Assembly: GCF_013623835.1 (NCBI RefSeq)
Contig: NZ_JABKDE010000003.1
Coordinates: 1-64,000 of the forward strand
Reading direction: 5' to 3'
Length of the DNA stretch: 64,000 nt
DNA from: Brevibacterium oceani
GTDB taxonomy: Bacteria > Actinomycetota > Actinomycetes > Actinomycetales > Brevibacteriaceae
Below the pieces are notes generated by a model that saw only the letters and a list, made by a program, of their open reading frames with translations, ran no database searches and was not told the origin of the DNA. Shown here in pieces: positions 49,842 to 59,559 of the stretch. The translations under genes and the position numbers were made by a program. How positions within the stretch are numbered: position 1 is the first letter of the stretch; each line of letters begins with the position of its first letter.

Positions 49842-51563
49842 TTACTGCGCGGCGGATTCCTCGTCGCGCTTGTCGAGCTCGGGGATCATCGGCACGCGCT
49901 GACCGCGCTCGGCGGCCACCTCGGCGGCGCGATCGTAGCCGGCGTCGACGTGGCGGATGACGCCCATGCCCGGGTCGTTGGTGAGCAGGCGGGCGAGCTT
50001 CTGCGCGGCCAGTTCGGTGCCGTCGGCCACGGAGACCTGACCGGCATGGATGGAGCGGCCGATGCCGACCCCGCCGCCGTGGTGGATCGACACCCAGGTC
50101 GCACCCGAGGAGGTGTTGACCAGGGCGTTGAGCAGCGGCCAGTCAGCCACGGCGTCGGTGCCGTCGAGCATGGATTCGGTCTCACGGTAGGGGCTAGCCA
50201 CTGAACCGGAGTCGAGGTGGTCACGGCCGATGACGATCGGGGCCGAGATCTTGCCTTCCGCGACGAGCTGGTTGAACAGCAGACCGGCCTGGTGGCGTTC
50301 CTTGTAGCCGAGCCAGCAGATGCGTGCCGGCAAGCCTTCGAACTCGACGTATTCATTGGCGGCGTCGAGCCAGGTGTGGAGGTGTTCATTCTCGGGGAAG
50401 AGCTCCTTGAGAGCCTGGTCGGTGACCTCGATGTCCTTCGGGTCGCCGGACAGTGCGACCCAGCGGAAGGGTCCGAGGCCTTCGCAGAAGAGGGGGCGGA
50501 TATAGGCGGGGACGAAACCGGGGAATTCGAAGGCACGGTCATAGCCGGCCTTGCGGGCCTCGTCGCGGATCGAATTGCCGTAATCGAAGACCTCGGCGCC
50601 GCGGTCCTGGAATTCGACCATGGCCTTCACATGCTTGGCCATGGATTCTTCGGCGCGGATGGTGAACTTCTCGGCATCCTGCTCGGCCTCTTCGTGCCAG
50701 TCGTCGACGCTCACGCCCACCGGCAGGTAGGACAGCGGGTCGTGCGCGGAGGTCTGGTCGGTGACGATGTCGACTTCGGCTGCCTCAGGGCGGTCGAGGA
50801 TGAGCGGGAGGATCTCGGCGGCGTTGCCGACGAGTCCGACGGACAGGGCCTGCTTGTTCTTCTTCGCTTCGATGACCTTGGCCAGTGCGGTGTCGAGGTC
50901 GGTTTCGACTTCGTCGAGGTAGCGCTTGGACTTGCGCCGGTCGAGGCGGGTCTTGTCGACGTCGATGATGAGGCAGGCGCCGCCGTTGAGGGTCACGGAC
51001 AGCGGCTGGGCTCCGCCCATTCCGCCGCAGCCGGCGGTGATGGTCAGGGTGCCGGCGAGGGTGCCGTCGAAGCGCTTGCGGGCGATGGCGCCGAAGGTCT
51101 CGTAGGTGCCCTGGAGGATGCCCTGGGTGGCGATGTAGATCCAGGAGCCGGCGGTCATCTGGCCGTACATCATCAGACCCTCGGCCTCGAGCTCGCGGAA
51201 GTGCTCCCAGTTTGCCCAATCGCCGACGAGGTTGGAGTTGGCGATGAGCACGCGCGGCGCCCATTCGTGGGTCCGCATGACGCCGACGGGCTTGCCGGAC
51301 TGGATGAGGAGGGTCTCGTCGTCCTCGAGGTCGTCGAGGGTGCGCACGATCGCGTCATAGGCTTCCCAGGAGCGGGCGGCGCGACCGGTGCCGCCGTAGA
51401 CGACGAGGTCTTCGGGTCGTTCGGCAACCTCGGGGTCGAGGTTGTTCATGAGCATCCGCTTGGGAGCTTCGGTCTGCCAGGACTTCGCAGTGATCTCGGT
51501 TCCGCGGTCGGCACGGATGACGCGGGACGGGTCGTGCTGGGTGAACGACGGCTTGGTGGTCAT
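49842..51563 (-). CDS. hutU: Urocanate hydratase
   Basis: This 573-residue urocanase catalyses hydration of urocanate with tightly bound [43 protein letters not shown] (NAD region), [47 protein letters not shown] and [20 protein letters not shown] are hallmarks. ATG 51563 has AAGGAGAA. It is the first gene of the hut operon and lies about 160 bp downstream of an operator like that at hutI. Confidence 0.97.
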   Translation of the reverse strand: MTTKPSFTQHDPSRVIRADRGTEITAKSWQTEAPKRMLMNNLDPEVAERPEDLVVYGGTGRAARSWEAYDAIVRTLDDLEDDETLLIQSGKPVGVMRTHEWAPRVLIANSNLVGDWANWEHFRELEAEGLMMYGQMTAGSWIYIATQGILQGTYETFGAIARKRFDGTLAGTLTITAGCGGMGGAQPLSVTLNGGACLIIDVDKTRLDRRKSKRYLDEVETDLDTALAKVIEAKKNKQALSVGLVGNAAEILPLILDRPEAAEVDIVTDQTSAHDPLSYLPVGVSVDDWHEEAEQDAEKFTIRAEESMAKHVKAMVEFQDRGAEVFDYGNSIRDEARKAGYDRAFEFPGFVPAYIRPLFCEGLGPFRWVALSGDPKDIEVTDQALKELFPENEHLHTWLDAANEYVEFEGLPARICWLGYKERHQAGLLFNQLVAEGKISAPIVIGRDHLDSGSVASPYRETESMLDGTDAVADWPLLNALVNTSSGATWVSIHHGGGVGIGRSIHAGQVSVADGTELAAQKLARLLTNDPGMGVIRHVDAGYDRAAEVAAERGQRVPMIPELDKRDEESAAQ

Positions 51564-51718
51564 GGGATTCTCCTTGTCGCTGTGTCCGACGAGGCGGATG
51601 CTTGGCTACCGCTTCGCCGTCGCGCCGAGGTGTGGGCTCCCCTGCGCTGTCGGCTCTGACTACACCATCCATTCTGACGACTGGAGCAGAATGCGGAAGT
51701 GGCCCGCATCAAGTTCCG

Positions 51719-51732
51719 TCCGACATTTCGGA
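51719..51732. promoter_or_regulatory. hut operator at hutU
   Basis: TCCGACATTTCGGA, the same 5-4-5 palindrome as at hutI (one central base different), about 160 bp before the hutU start. Confidence 0.7.
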
Positions 51733-51842
51733 TATAGATGAATCGATGCCGGGTTCGCCGCTCCCCGAGACTCACGCAGCACTGGTCGGTTCCACGCGCC
51801 ACCCACACAGATTTCCCACCGAGGCAGCCCCGGCAGTTTCGT

Positions 51843-53039
51843 TCAGATCCTCGCCGACTCCTCGACAGCCGCGTGCGGGTGCCCTTCGACCTCCGCGCCA
51901 TACTGCCCTTCGCCATCGTCCCCGCCGGCGACCTCCGCAACCGGCTGCACCGGCGAGATCCGGTAGCTGGCCGGAGTCCGGGCGAGCTTGATCGGCGAGG
52001 CCACTCCGCGGTAGCCGTCGCCCATCTCCACGACCATCTCCCGGTGCGCGGTATGCGGATGCTCGACCACCTCGGCGGCGTCGAGGATCGGACCGGCGGG
52101 CACGCCGATGCTCATGAGCTCCTCGGACAGCGCCTCTGCCGACGTCGAGACCATGAGCGCTTCGAGTTCGACCCGCAGCGCATCCCTGTTGCCCAGACGC
52201 GCAGCATTGTCGACGAACCGCGGGTCCCGGGCGAGCCCCGGAGCACCGAGGTGGTCGACGAGCTTGGCGAACTGCCCGCCGTTTCCGGCAGTGATGAATA
52301 CCTGCCCGGCCCCGGTCGCGAACGCCGAATAAGGGGCGATGTTCGGATGGTCGTTGCCGGACAGCTTCGGCACGGCCCCACCGCCGAAGAAGTTCGGCAG
52401 GTGCGGATGCATGACGGAGATTCCGCAGTCGAAGAGCGTCGTCTCGACCCGCTGACCGCGTCCGCTGGTCACCCGTTCCTGCAGCGCCATGAGCACGCCG
52501 ATGGCCGCGTTGAGCCCGGTGACCATGTCGACGGCGGGCATGCCGATGCGCATCGGCCCGGTCGACTCATCCCCGTTGACCGACATCAGTCCCGACATCG
52601 CCTGGATGATCGCGTCGTATCCGGGCCGTCCGCCCAGCGGACCGTCATCGCCGAAACCGGTGATGGACGCGTGCACGAGGTGCGGGTAGCGGTCCGGAAT
52701 GTCCGACACCGGGTCAAGCCCCCACTTCGCCAGGGTCCCGGTCTTGAAATTCTCGACGAGCACATCGGCCCCGGCCAGCAGCCCGTGCAGCGCCTCCTGT
52801 CCCTCCTCGGTGCGCAGGTCGAGGGTGATCATCCGCTTGTTCCGGTTGATCCCGGCGAAGTAGCTCGACACTTCCGGCGCCACGAACGGCGGCCCCCAGC
52901 TGCGCGTATCATCGCCGGCCGGAGGTTCGACCTTGATGACCTCGGCACCGTGATCGGCCAGGATCTGCGTGCAATAAGGCCCGCCGAGGATGCGCGAGAG
53001 ATCGACGACCGTGATCCCGGCGAGTGCTCCCGCGCTCAC
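51843..53039 (-). CDS. Family III (CaiB/BaiF) CoA-transferase
   Basis: The protein has 398 residues. GITVVDLSRILGGPYCTQILADHGAEVIKVEPP opens the family; RNKRMITLDLRTEEGQ, ADVLVENFKTGTLAKWGLD and GGRPGYDAIIQAMSGLMS follow, the last with the catalytic Asp. RGQRVETTLFDCGIS and PAGPILDAAEVVEHPHTAHREM complete it. GTG 53039 overlaps the acyl-CoA dehydrogenase stop (GTGA) and has GGAGGGAG upstream. With that gene it should activate a carboxylic acid by CoA transfer for oxidation. The acid is unknown. Confidence 0.9.
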   Translation of the reverse strand: MSAGALAGITVVDLSRILGGPYCTQILADHGAEVIKVEPPAGDDTRSWGPPFVAPEVSSYFAGINRNKRMITLDLRTEEGQEALHGLLAGADVLVENFKTGTLAKWGLDPVSDIPDRYPHLVHASITGFGDDGPLGGRPGYDAIIQAMSGLMSVNGDESTGPMRIGMPAVDMVTGLNAAIGVLMALQERVTSGRGQRVETTLFDCGISVMHPHLPNFFGGGAVPKLSGNDHPNIAPYSAFATGAGQVFITAGNGGQFAKLVDHLGAPGLARDPRFVDNAARLGNRDALRVELEALMVSTSAEALSEELMSIGVPAGPILDAAEVVEHPHTAHREMVVEMGDGYRGVASPIKLARTPASYRISPVQPVAEVAGGDDGEGQYGAEVEGHPHAAVEESARI

Positions 53040-54859
53040 TGCCCGCTCCCTCCGGAACGCGCAGTTCCATCCTCGGCGGACTGAGCTGCTCCACCTTCGC
53101 CGAGGATCTCCTCGACAGCCGCGAACGCTTCGTCCCGGCCCATACCGACACCGTCGATGAGGGCGTCGAGTACGGCGTCGTCTTCGACGACCGGGACGAG
53201 CGGGTTCTGCGGCATCAGCTTGTGGCGCAGTACCAGTGCGGCGATGACGATGCGCGACCAGTCGCCGCGCCTGTCTCCGATCCGCGCACCTTCCGAGGCC
53301 ATGATAGACGCGCATACGAGGTTGTAGGTCGCGGTCGCGAGCTGACGCACCCGTGCCTGCTCAACACCTTCGGGAGTGGATTCGAGCGCGTGCAGCAGCG
53401 TCGAACTCAACGACTGGAACTGGCTGCGGAACGCGGCCGGGAGGTCGGCCGCCTCGGCGATGAGCGTCTCCAGGTGCAGGAACAGCGGCCCCAGCGTTCC
53501 CGCCCTGTGGGCGGCGCGGATGACGTCGAGGGCGACGATGTTCGAGGTGCCCTCCCAGATCGATCCGAGCTGGGAGTCGCGGAAGACGCGGGCGTCACCG
53601 TATTCCTCGATGTAGCCGACGCCGCCGCGGATCTCCATCGCGTCCGCGGTGACCTTGCGGGCGTCGCGGGTGGCGCGGAACTTGATGAGCGGAGTGAGGA
53701 TGCGCAGCACCGAGGCGGCCTCGGCGTCACCGGCATCGGCGCGGGCGAAGACGTCCGCCGTGTGCAGGGAGATCGACAGCGCCTGTTCCGTGGTCGTCAT
53801 GATCTTCGCGAGCTGCCGACGTTGCAGGGGCAGCTTGCTCAACGTCGAACCGAAGGCTTCGCGATTGCGGCAGATGAACTTCGACTCGCCGAAGGCCCGA
53901 CGCATGAGGCCGGCCGCGCGCACGGCGTTGGACAGGCGGGAGGAGTTGACCATATCGGCCATCTGCACGAATCCGCGTCCGATATCGCCGACGAGATAGG
54001 CGGTCGCTCCCTGCAGGCTCATCTCGCCGCTGGGCATCGACCGGGTGCCGAGCTTGTCCTTGAGGCGGACGATGCGCATGGAGTTCGGCGAACCGTCTTC
54101 GAGGGTACGAGGCAGGAGGAAGAGTCCGATGCCCTTGATTCCGGGCTGTGCACCCTCGGGGCGGGCGAGGACCATGGCGAGGTCGGCATCGGCGTTCGAG
54201 CAGAACCACTTCTCACCGGTCAGCGCCCAGGTGCCGTCGCCGTTGTCGACGGCCGTGGTCGTCGCCCGTCCGACGTCGGAGCCGGCGTCCTGTTCGGTCA
54301 TGAACATCGCGCCCTGGGTCAGGGTGTCGACATCGGTGCTCGTCAGTCCGCCGATGAAGCGCTCGACGAGTTCGGGTGAACCGTACTTGCGCAGGGTGCG
54401 GGTGAGCGAGTCGGTCATGTTCACCGGGCACAGCAGTCCGAATTCAGCCTGCGTGAACAGGTAGACGAGAAGGTATTTGACGATCGGCGGCATCGGTTCG
54501 TCCCAATCGAGGACACCGGGCCGGTGGCTCATTGCGGCCAGCCCGAGTTCGCCGAAGGCGACTTCCTGCAGGCGCCGGTAGGCCGGATGGATCTCGATCG
54601 ACTGCTGATCGGCGCCGTTGCGGGTGCGGTGCTTGAGAACCGGAGGATTGACGTCGGCATCGTGAGCGAGGTCGTCGAGCTCGCCGCCGAGGCGGGGCCC
54701 GAGGTCCTCGAACACCGGCCGGAGGTGCGCGAGCAGCTTCTCGTCGAGATAGAGCGGCAGCAGGTCCTTCAGCGACCGATCGTCGGCGAAGCGGTCGATG
54801 CCGTAGCTGTCCGGCACGGGGGTCATGGTCGTATCGGGCGACGAAGCAGTCTCACGCAA
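53036..54859 (-). CDS. Acyl-CoA dehydrogenase, AidB-like long form
   Basis: This 607-residue flavoenzyme is longer than the usual 380 because of an N-terminal domain (about 1-150), as in AidB-type members. The FAD/substrate motifs are MFMTEQDAGSDVGRATTTA and WALTGEKWFCSNADADLAMVLAR. The C-terminal active-site region is EIRGGVGYIEEYGDARVFRDSQLGSIWEGTSNIVALDV, with the Glu of WEGT as the candidate base. TTG 54859 with AAAGGAGATTATC is chosen; an ATG 11 codons inside lacks a site. It is divergent from a LysR gene and couples into the CoA-transferase. Confidence 0.87.
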   Translation of the reverse strand: MRETASSPDTTMTPVPDSYGIDRFADDRSLKDLLPLYLDEKLLAHLRPVFEDLGPRLGGELDDLAHDADVNPPVLKHRTRNGADQQSIEIHPAYRRLQEVAFGELGLAAMSHRPGVLDWDEPMPPIVKYLLVYLFTQAEFGLLCPVNMTDSLTRTLRKYGSPELVERFIGGLTSTDVDTLTQGAMFMTEQDAGSDVGRATTTAVDNGDGTWALTGEKWFCSNADADLAMVLARPEGAQPGIKGIGLFLLPRTLEDGSPNSMRIVRLKDKLGTRSMPSGEMSLQGATAYLVGDIGRGFVQMADMVNSSRLSNAVRAAGLMRRAFGESKFICRNREAFGSTLSKLPLQRRQLAKIMTTTEQALSISLHTADVFARADAGDAEAASVLRILTPLIKFRATRDARKVTADAMEIRGGVGYIEEYGDARVFRDSQLGSIWEGTSNIVALDVIRAAHRAGTLGPLFLHLETLIAEAADLPAAFRSQFQSLSSTLLHALESTPEGVEQARVRQLATATYNLVCASIMASEGARIGDRRGDWSRIVIAALVLRHKLMPQNPLVPVVEDDAVLDALIDGVGMGRDEAFAAVEEILGEGGAAQSAEDGTARSGGSGQ

Positions 54860-54926
54860 GATAATCTCCTTTGATGGTTTCTTCGACCGTACGCCCGAGA
54901 ATCTGCGGCTGACAAAGACATTTCTC

Positions 54927-54939
54927 TTATCCCTGATAA
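54927..54939. promoter_or_regulatory. Candidate LysR site between acyl-CoA dehydrogenase and lysR
   Basis: TTATCCCTGATAA is a 13-bp inverted repeat in the 89-bp divergent region; it also fits the T-N11-A rule. Confidence 0.5.
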
Positions 54940-54948
54940 TCTTCGGTT

Positions 54949-55851
54949 ATGGCTGAACCGAGTCTCAAGCGCCTCCAGTACTTCATCGCCCTGGCAGAGC
55001 ACGGCAAGTTCCAACTCGCCGCCGACGCGGTGAACATCTCGCAGCCGGCGCTGAGCGCCGAACTCAAGAGACTCGAGGACTTCGTCGGCAAACCGCTGTT
55101 CCACCGCAGTCCCGTGACGAAGCTGACCGCCGCCGGAGAGGCGCTGCTGCCCTATGCGAAGTCCGCCGTCGGAGCCGCCCACCGTTTCAACGAATACGCG
55201 GCGGCCGTGAACACAGGGGCGCCGACGTCGATCTCGATCGGCACAGTGGCCACCTTCCTCCATCGCGGTCTGCCGCAGACGATCACGGACTTCTCCGCCG
55301 CGCACCCGGACATCCTCGTCACCACCGAGGAGGCCACCTCGGCGGCGCAGTCGGACATGCTGCTCGGCCACGACATCGACATCGCCTGCGGACACATGCC
55401 CCTCCAACATCCCAGCGTCGTCTGCACTCCGGCTGCCCGGGAGTCGTTCTGGCTGTGTGCTCCGACGGACTCACCGATCACCTCCATCGTCGAGGCGGTC
55501 GATTCCCCGTTCGTCATCTTCCGCAAGAGCGCGTCCCCGATCTATCACGACACCGTCGTCGGCATCTGCCGCACGCACGGCTTCGAACCGCAGATCCACC
55601 ATCGGACGGCCAGCTGGTCGGCCGCCGTCGAGATGGTCGCACACGGGCTCGGCGTCTCGCTCGTCCCCTCACCGGTGGCCCGCAGCTACCACGGCGATGA
55701 GCGACTGATCTTCACCCGGGTCGGCACTCGCCCGAATGCCCCGCAGGCGTGGATCACCGTCCGCCGGGAGGATCAGTCGACACTCATCGGCGACCTCGCC
55801 CTCGACCTCGTCATCGCCTCGGAATCACTCGCCGACCCGGTCGCCGACTGA
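54949..55851 (+). CDS. LysR-family regulator of the acyl-CoA dehydrogenase/CoA-transferase operon
   Basis: This 300-residue LysR protein has an HTH in residues 5-65 (LQYFIALAEHGKFQLAADAVNISQPALSAELKRLEDFVG). The effector domain contains ISIGTVATFLHRGLPQTITDF, DIDIACGHMPLQHP and MVAHGLGVSLVPSPVA. It is divergent from the acyl-CoA dehydrogenase with a palindrome between. The nearby MHS transporter may be under the same control. The inducer is unknown. Confidence 0.88.
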   Translation: MAEPSLKRLQYFIALAEHGKFQLAADAVNISQPALSAELKRLEDFVGKPLFHRSPVTKLTAAGEALLPYAKSAVGAAHRFNEYAAAVNTGAPTSISIGTVATFLHRGLPQTITDFSAAHPDILVTTEEATSAAQSDMLLGHDIDIACGHMPLQHPSVVCTPAARESFWLCAPTDSPITSIVEAVDSPFVIFRKSASPIYHDTVVGICRTHGFEPQIHHRTASWSAAVEMVAHGLGVSLVPSPVARSYHGDERLIFTRVGTRPNAPQAWITVRREDQSTLIGDLALDLVIASESLADPVAD

Positions 55852-56250
55852 GGAACCGAGCCCCGCCGCACGGACACTCCGGCCCGGCTGGAACCGGGCG
55901 GCCTCGCCCCGCCCGGTACCGCAACGGCGAGCGAGAGCATCTGCTTCGCTTGACGTGTGGGCACAGCCGCCTCGGCGAGGGCATGGCCGCACTCTGATAC
56001 ACATCGCGCAACAATCCGTTACTCGACTACCGGTGCCAGTATCAGCAGAAATTCTCTCCTCGCGTCCTACGGCCCGGTAAGCCGCAGAACATAAGGGAAC
56101 CCGGCTATAGCATCACTCTAAGTTATGACGATATAACTAGAAAGTGTTTGCGCGGCCCACAAGGGCAACTTACGGTGAACGAGCACCCATGCCACGTCAG
56201 AGACGCCTGGCATCGGTCGGCGCAATGACGCTCCACCTGAGAGGAATCGC
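55852..56250. promoter_or_regulatory. 399-bp intergenic region before the MFS transporter
   Basis: No gene is supported. It contains one copy of the extended GGCACAGCCGCCTCGGCG motif (55955-55977 region), then an AT-rich part with the inverted repeat AGTTAT-GACGAT-ATAACT at 56121-56138 that could be an operator. Confidence 0.5.
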
Positions 56251-57774
56251 ATGTCTGATTCGGTCAACACCGCGAAACGCGCTCGCAAAGCCGGAATCGC
56301 ATCATTCATCGGAACCACCATCGAGTGGTACGACTTCTACATCTACGGCACCGCCTCGGCGCTGGTCTTCGGGCATGTCTTCTTCCCCGACACCCTGCCT
56401 GCCGGCGTCGGCACTCTGCTCTCCTTCGTCACACTGTGGGCGGGCTTCCTCGCTCGTCCGCTCGGCGGCATCATCTTCGGTCACTTCGGTGACAAGTACG
56501 GCCGGAAGAAGACCCTCGTCGTCACGCTCGTGCTCATGGGCGCGGCATCGTTCCTCGTCGGACTGCTGCCCGGATATGCGACCATCGGCATCGCCGCTCC
56601 GATCATCCTCACCTGCCTGCGCATCCTGCAGGGCATCGCGGTCGGCGGCGAATGGGGCGGATCCGTGCTCATCGCCAGCGAGAACGCCCCGAAGGGCAAG
56701 GGAGTCCTCTATTCGGCCTTCGCCCAGCAGGGATCGCCGGCAGGAAATCTCATCTCCTCGGGCATGTTCTTCCTCCTCGCGCTGCTGCCGACTCCGCAGT
56801 TCCTCCTCTACGGCTGGAGGATCGCGTTCCTCGCCTCGATCTTCCTCATCGTCATCGGCCTCGTCATCCGCCTCAAGCTCGAAGAGCCGGAGAACATGAA
56901 GGTCGTGAAGAAGAAGGATGCTGTCGCCAAGGTTCCCGCCTTCGAGGCGATCAAGAAACACTGGGTGCTCATCCTCCTCGGTGCTGGTGCGCTGCCGCTC
57001 ATCCAGGTCACCTACCTCAAGACGACGTTCGCCACCGCCTGGGCCACGGACACCGCTCACACCTGGGCGTACAGCTCGTCGACGTTCCTCGCCGTCGTCA
57101 CGCTCGCGCTCGTGGTGCAGTTCATCGTCCAGCCCTTCGGCGCGATCATCCTCGACCGGGTCAAGGACATGCGCAAGGCGATCTTCTGGATCATCCTGCC
57201 GGAGTTCGTCCTCATGCCGCTCATGTTCTTCGCGATCGAACTGGGCCATCCCGGCATTGCGCTGGCAGCCATGGCCGCTGCGACCGTTCCGCACTCGCTG
57301 TTCTACGCCGGCATCGGCGGCATCATCGCCCGGGCGTTCCCCACGCGGGTCCGGTACACGGGCATCTCGCTGGCCTACCAGCTGTGTTCGATGACCGTCG
57401 GAGGCGGCACCGCTGCGGCCGCACAGTGGATGTACACGAGCTCGGGTTCCATCGTTCCGGTGGCGATCCTCAGCGCAGGCTATGCACTCGTCTCCCTCGT
57501 CTGCACGCTCATACTGCTCAACAAGACCGGCTGGACGGCCAGCGAGAGCTCGAAGGCCGAGGCTGCCGACGAGGAGGAGTTCGCCGCAGCCCTCGCCGCC
57601 GAGCAGACCGAGCGCGACGCCGACTCGAAGGGTGCGCTTGGCGCGACCGGCTCCGCTCCGGCCGCCGACTCCGCGGATGCGGACGCGGTCGGCACTAGCG
57701 ATTCCGTGCCGGCCGCCGACGCCACAGGCGCGGGCTCCGAGCCTGCACCGGCGCGCGCTCCCGTCACTCCCTGA
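56251..57774 (+). CDS. MHS-family MFS transporter
   Basis: This 507-residue metabolite:H+ symporter (ProP/ShiA/KgtP group) has FIGTTIEWYDFYIYGTASALVF in helix 1, WAGFLARPLGGIIFGHFGDKYGRKKTLV with the MFS signature, and ILQGIAVGGEWGGSVLIASENAP, all typical of MHS. Twelve helices end near residue 440 and a 65-residue Ala/Asp/Ser/Glu-rich tail follows. ATG 56251 has GAGAGGAATCG. It is next to the LysR/CoA-transferase group and may import its acid substrate. Confidence 0.88.
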   Translation: MSDSVNTAKRARKAGIASFIGTTIEWYDFYIYGTASALVFGHVFFPDTLPAGVGTLLSFVTLWAGFLARPLGGIIFGHFGDKYGRKKTLVVTLVLMGAASFLVGLLPGYATIGIAAPIILTCLRILQGIAVGGEWGGSVLIASENAPKGKGVLYSAFAQQGSPAGNLISSGMFFLLALLPTPQFLLYGWRIAFLASIFLIVIGLVIRLKLEEPENMKVVKKKDAVAKVPAFEAIKKHWVLILLGAGALPLIQVTYLKTTFATAWATDTAHTWAYSSSTFLAVVTLALVVQFIVQPFGAIILDRVKDMRKAIFWIILPEFVLMPLMFFAIELGHPGIALAAMAAATVPHSLFYAGIGGIIARAFPTRVRYTGISLAYQLCSMTVGGGTAAAAQWMYTSSGSIVPVAILSAGYALVSLVCTLILLNKTGWTASESSKAEAADEEEFAAALAAEQTERDADSKGALGATGSAPAADSADADAVGTSDSVPAADATGAGSEPAPARAPVTP

Positions 57775-57818
57775 GGTCTTCGCCTCGACGGCGATGAGGC
57801 CCCTGCCTCGATAACCAC

Positions 57819-57852
57819 GCGGTCCCGAGTCCCCTGATGGGCTCGGGGCCGC
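57819..57852 (+). terminator. Terminator between the MFS and the convergent efflux gene
   Basis: GCGGTCCCGAG / CTCGGGGCCGC stem with a 12-nt loop, between convergent genes. Confidence 0.7.
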
Positions 57853-57870
57853 ACGGATTTGCTCGGCCTG

Positions 57871-59070
57871 CTAGGTGTCAGAGGTCAAGACGCTATCGAC
57901 GGGGGCAATCAGCCGAAGAAGTGGAACTGCGACCAGCAATGCCGTTGCGGTCGCGACGACGGCAACCCAAACAGGTCCGAGAGCACCTGGCATGACGCTG
58001 AGTGCCACAGCGGCAAGGACGGGGCCGACGGCTGCGCCGATGTTGAGTGCTGCTGTCGCATACGCCCCCGCCATGGTGGGCGCACTCGCCGCCGCATAGA
58101 GCACTCGCGTGATCAGCGTGCTCCCGACAGCGAACCCCAACACTCCCTGAGCGAAGATGAGCCCGAGCAGGGCAACGGGGTTCGTCGCGAATATTGCCAC
58201 CGCGATCCACCCGAGCACAAGGACGCTTCCACCGCCCACGATGACGATTCGGGGTCGGGAGTCTGAGAACCGTCCTGCAACTGTGACGCCGATGAAGGAG
58301 CCAACACCGAAGAGCACAAGAGCCACCGACACCCACCACTGGCTCAGCTCGGCGGTATCAGTAACGATCGGCGCCAGGAAAGTCAGCGTGGAGAAGGTTC
58401 CGGCATTCACCAGGGCGGCGAGCAGCATCGTCAAGACGAGGCGAGGGGAGGCAAGCTGCGACAGCTCCGCCCGCAGCGAAGTCGAGAACGGCTCCTCCTC
58501 TGTCGGGTCCTTTGACGAGTCGTCAGGTTGAGCAGTGAAGCCCGCGGCAATGCCGACGGCGGCGGGGATGCAGAGAAGAGCGATCGCCCAGAACGTCGAC
58601 TGCCAACCGAGTGCAGTACCGAGCAGAGCCCCCGCGGGTACGCCGGCGACGGTTGCGACGGTGGTCCCCGCCAGCAGAATCGCCACGGCCCGACCTTTGG
58701 CATCGGGCGCCACGAGTTTCGTCGCCGCGACCAGGGCGACAGCCAAGAAACCTGCATTGACAACTGCGGCGATCACGCGCGCAATGAACAGAACAGTGAA
58801 GTCGGGCGTGAGTGCTCCGACGGCGTGGGACAGCGCGAACACGACTACGCAGCCCACGAGCGTCGCTTTCACTGGGAGGCGACGAGTGAGCGCGGCCATC
58901 GCAGGTGCGCCGATCACCATCCCTACAGCGAACGCCGATGTCAGGAGACCGGCGGTTCCCACGGAAATGCCGAAATTGGTCGAGATGTCGGGCACGAGGC
59001 CCGCAAGCATGAATTCGGAAGTACCCATGGCGAAGACCACCAGGGCAAGAAGATAGAGAACGAAAGGCAT
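57871..59070 (-). CDS. DHA1-type MFS drug exporter, Cmx/CmlR-like
   Basis: This 399-residue exporter has twelve helices. The start MPFVLYLLALVVFAMGTSEFMLAGLVPDI, GTAGLLTSAFAVGMVIGAPAMAALTRRLPVKATLVG and VPAGALLGTALGWQSTFWAIALL are close to phenicol exporters of the Cmx/Cmr group; similarity to arabinose-type exporters is the alternative. ATG 59070 has GGAGC. A 24-codon ORF and a promoter lie about 120 nt upstream. Chloramphenicol as substrate is a family-based guess. Confidence 0.82.
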   Translation of the reverse strand: MPFVLYLLALVVFAMGTSEFMLAGLVPDISTNFGISVGTAGLLTSAFAVGMVIGAPAMAALTRRLPVKATLVGCVVVFALSHAVGALTPDFTVLFIARVIAAVVNAGFLAVALVAATKLVAPDAKGRAVAILLAGTTVATVAGVPAGALLGTALGWQSTFWAIALLCIPAAVGIAAGFTAQPDDSSKDPTEEEPFSTSLRAELSQLASPRLVLTMLLAALVNAGTFSTLTFLAPIVTDTAELSQWWVSVALVLFGVGSFIGVTVAGRFSDSRPRIVIVGGGSVLVLGWIAVAIFATNPVALLGLIFAQGVLGFAVGSTLITRVLYAAASAPTMAGAYATAALNIGAAVGPVLAAVALSVMPGALGPVWVAVVATATALLVAVPLLRLIAPVDSVLTSDT

Positions 59071-59186
59071 CGATTCAGCTCCGAAGCGAGAGTACGAACA
59101 AGAGAACGTCTCGTCACCACGGCCAGCACCCAAAGAAACACCTGAAGATCGAGCTGCGTGCAGCACTGGGCAGCAGCGATAGGGGT

Positions 59187-59261
59187 TCAGCGAAGGTGAG
59201 GGGCTGACGGCGTGACCGACAGCCCTTGAGTGTCCGATTCGGGGCTCGACATACGGCTCAT
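59187..59261 (-). CDS. Upstream ORF (possible leader peptide) of the efflux gene
   Basis: A 24-codon ORF starts MSRMSSPESDTQG and ends TPSAPHLR, then stops about 115 nt before the exporter. The inner ATG (59252) lies 7 nt after TACGAT, so a leaderless start is likely. Known phenicol exporter genes are often controlled by a short leader peptide that stalls with drug. No pairing stems were worked out here. Confidence 0.45.
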   Translation of the reverse strand: MSRMSSPESDTQGLSVTPSAPHLR

Positions 59262-59288
59262 CGTACCGGTCTGCACCGCACCTCCCAA
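59260..59288 (-). promoter_or_regulatory. Candidate promoter of the efflux gene leader
   Basis: On the minus strand TTGGGA (59288-59283) and TACGAT (59265-59260) are separated by 17 nt. Confidence 0.5.
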
Positions 59289-59417
59289 GACACGTCAACA
59301 ACTTCATGGCCGGCAACGTTGAGGTACTGTCTGCTCTGAACTGCTCACTTTCCTCGGTGGGCAATTGAGAGAAAGGTGTACCGTCTCGACATTCCACTCC
59401 CACAGCCAACAGCTGAG

Positions 59418-59477
59418 GGCACTGTCTACGACGAATAGCACGGGTTGCAACCAGTGCTATTCGTCGTAGACAGTGCC
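59418..59477. repeat. 60-bp near-perfect palindrome
   Basis: Arms of 24 bp (GGCACTGTCTACGACGAATA... and its exact inverse) surround GGGTTGCAACCA, itself palindromic except for one base pair. It lies 80 bp beyond the CoA-transferase beta stop and could end that transcript. No T-run follows. Confidence 0.85.
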
Positions 59478-59559
59478 GTGGCGCTGGTGCCCTCGGGCTG
59501 GCGCAGCGGGGCTGGGGCCGGCCGACCAACCTCTGCCGACTCCCGCACCCGCCCCCGCC

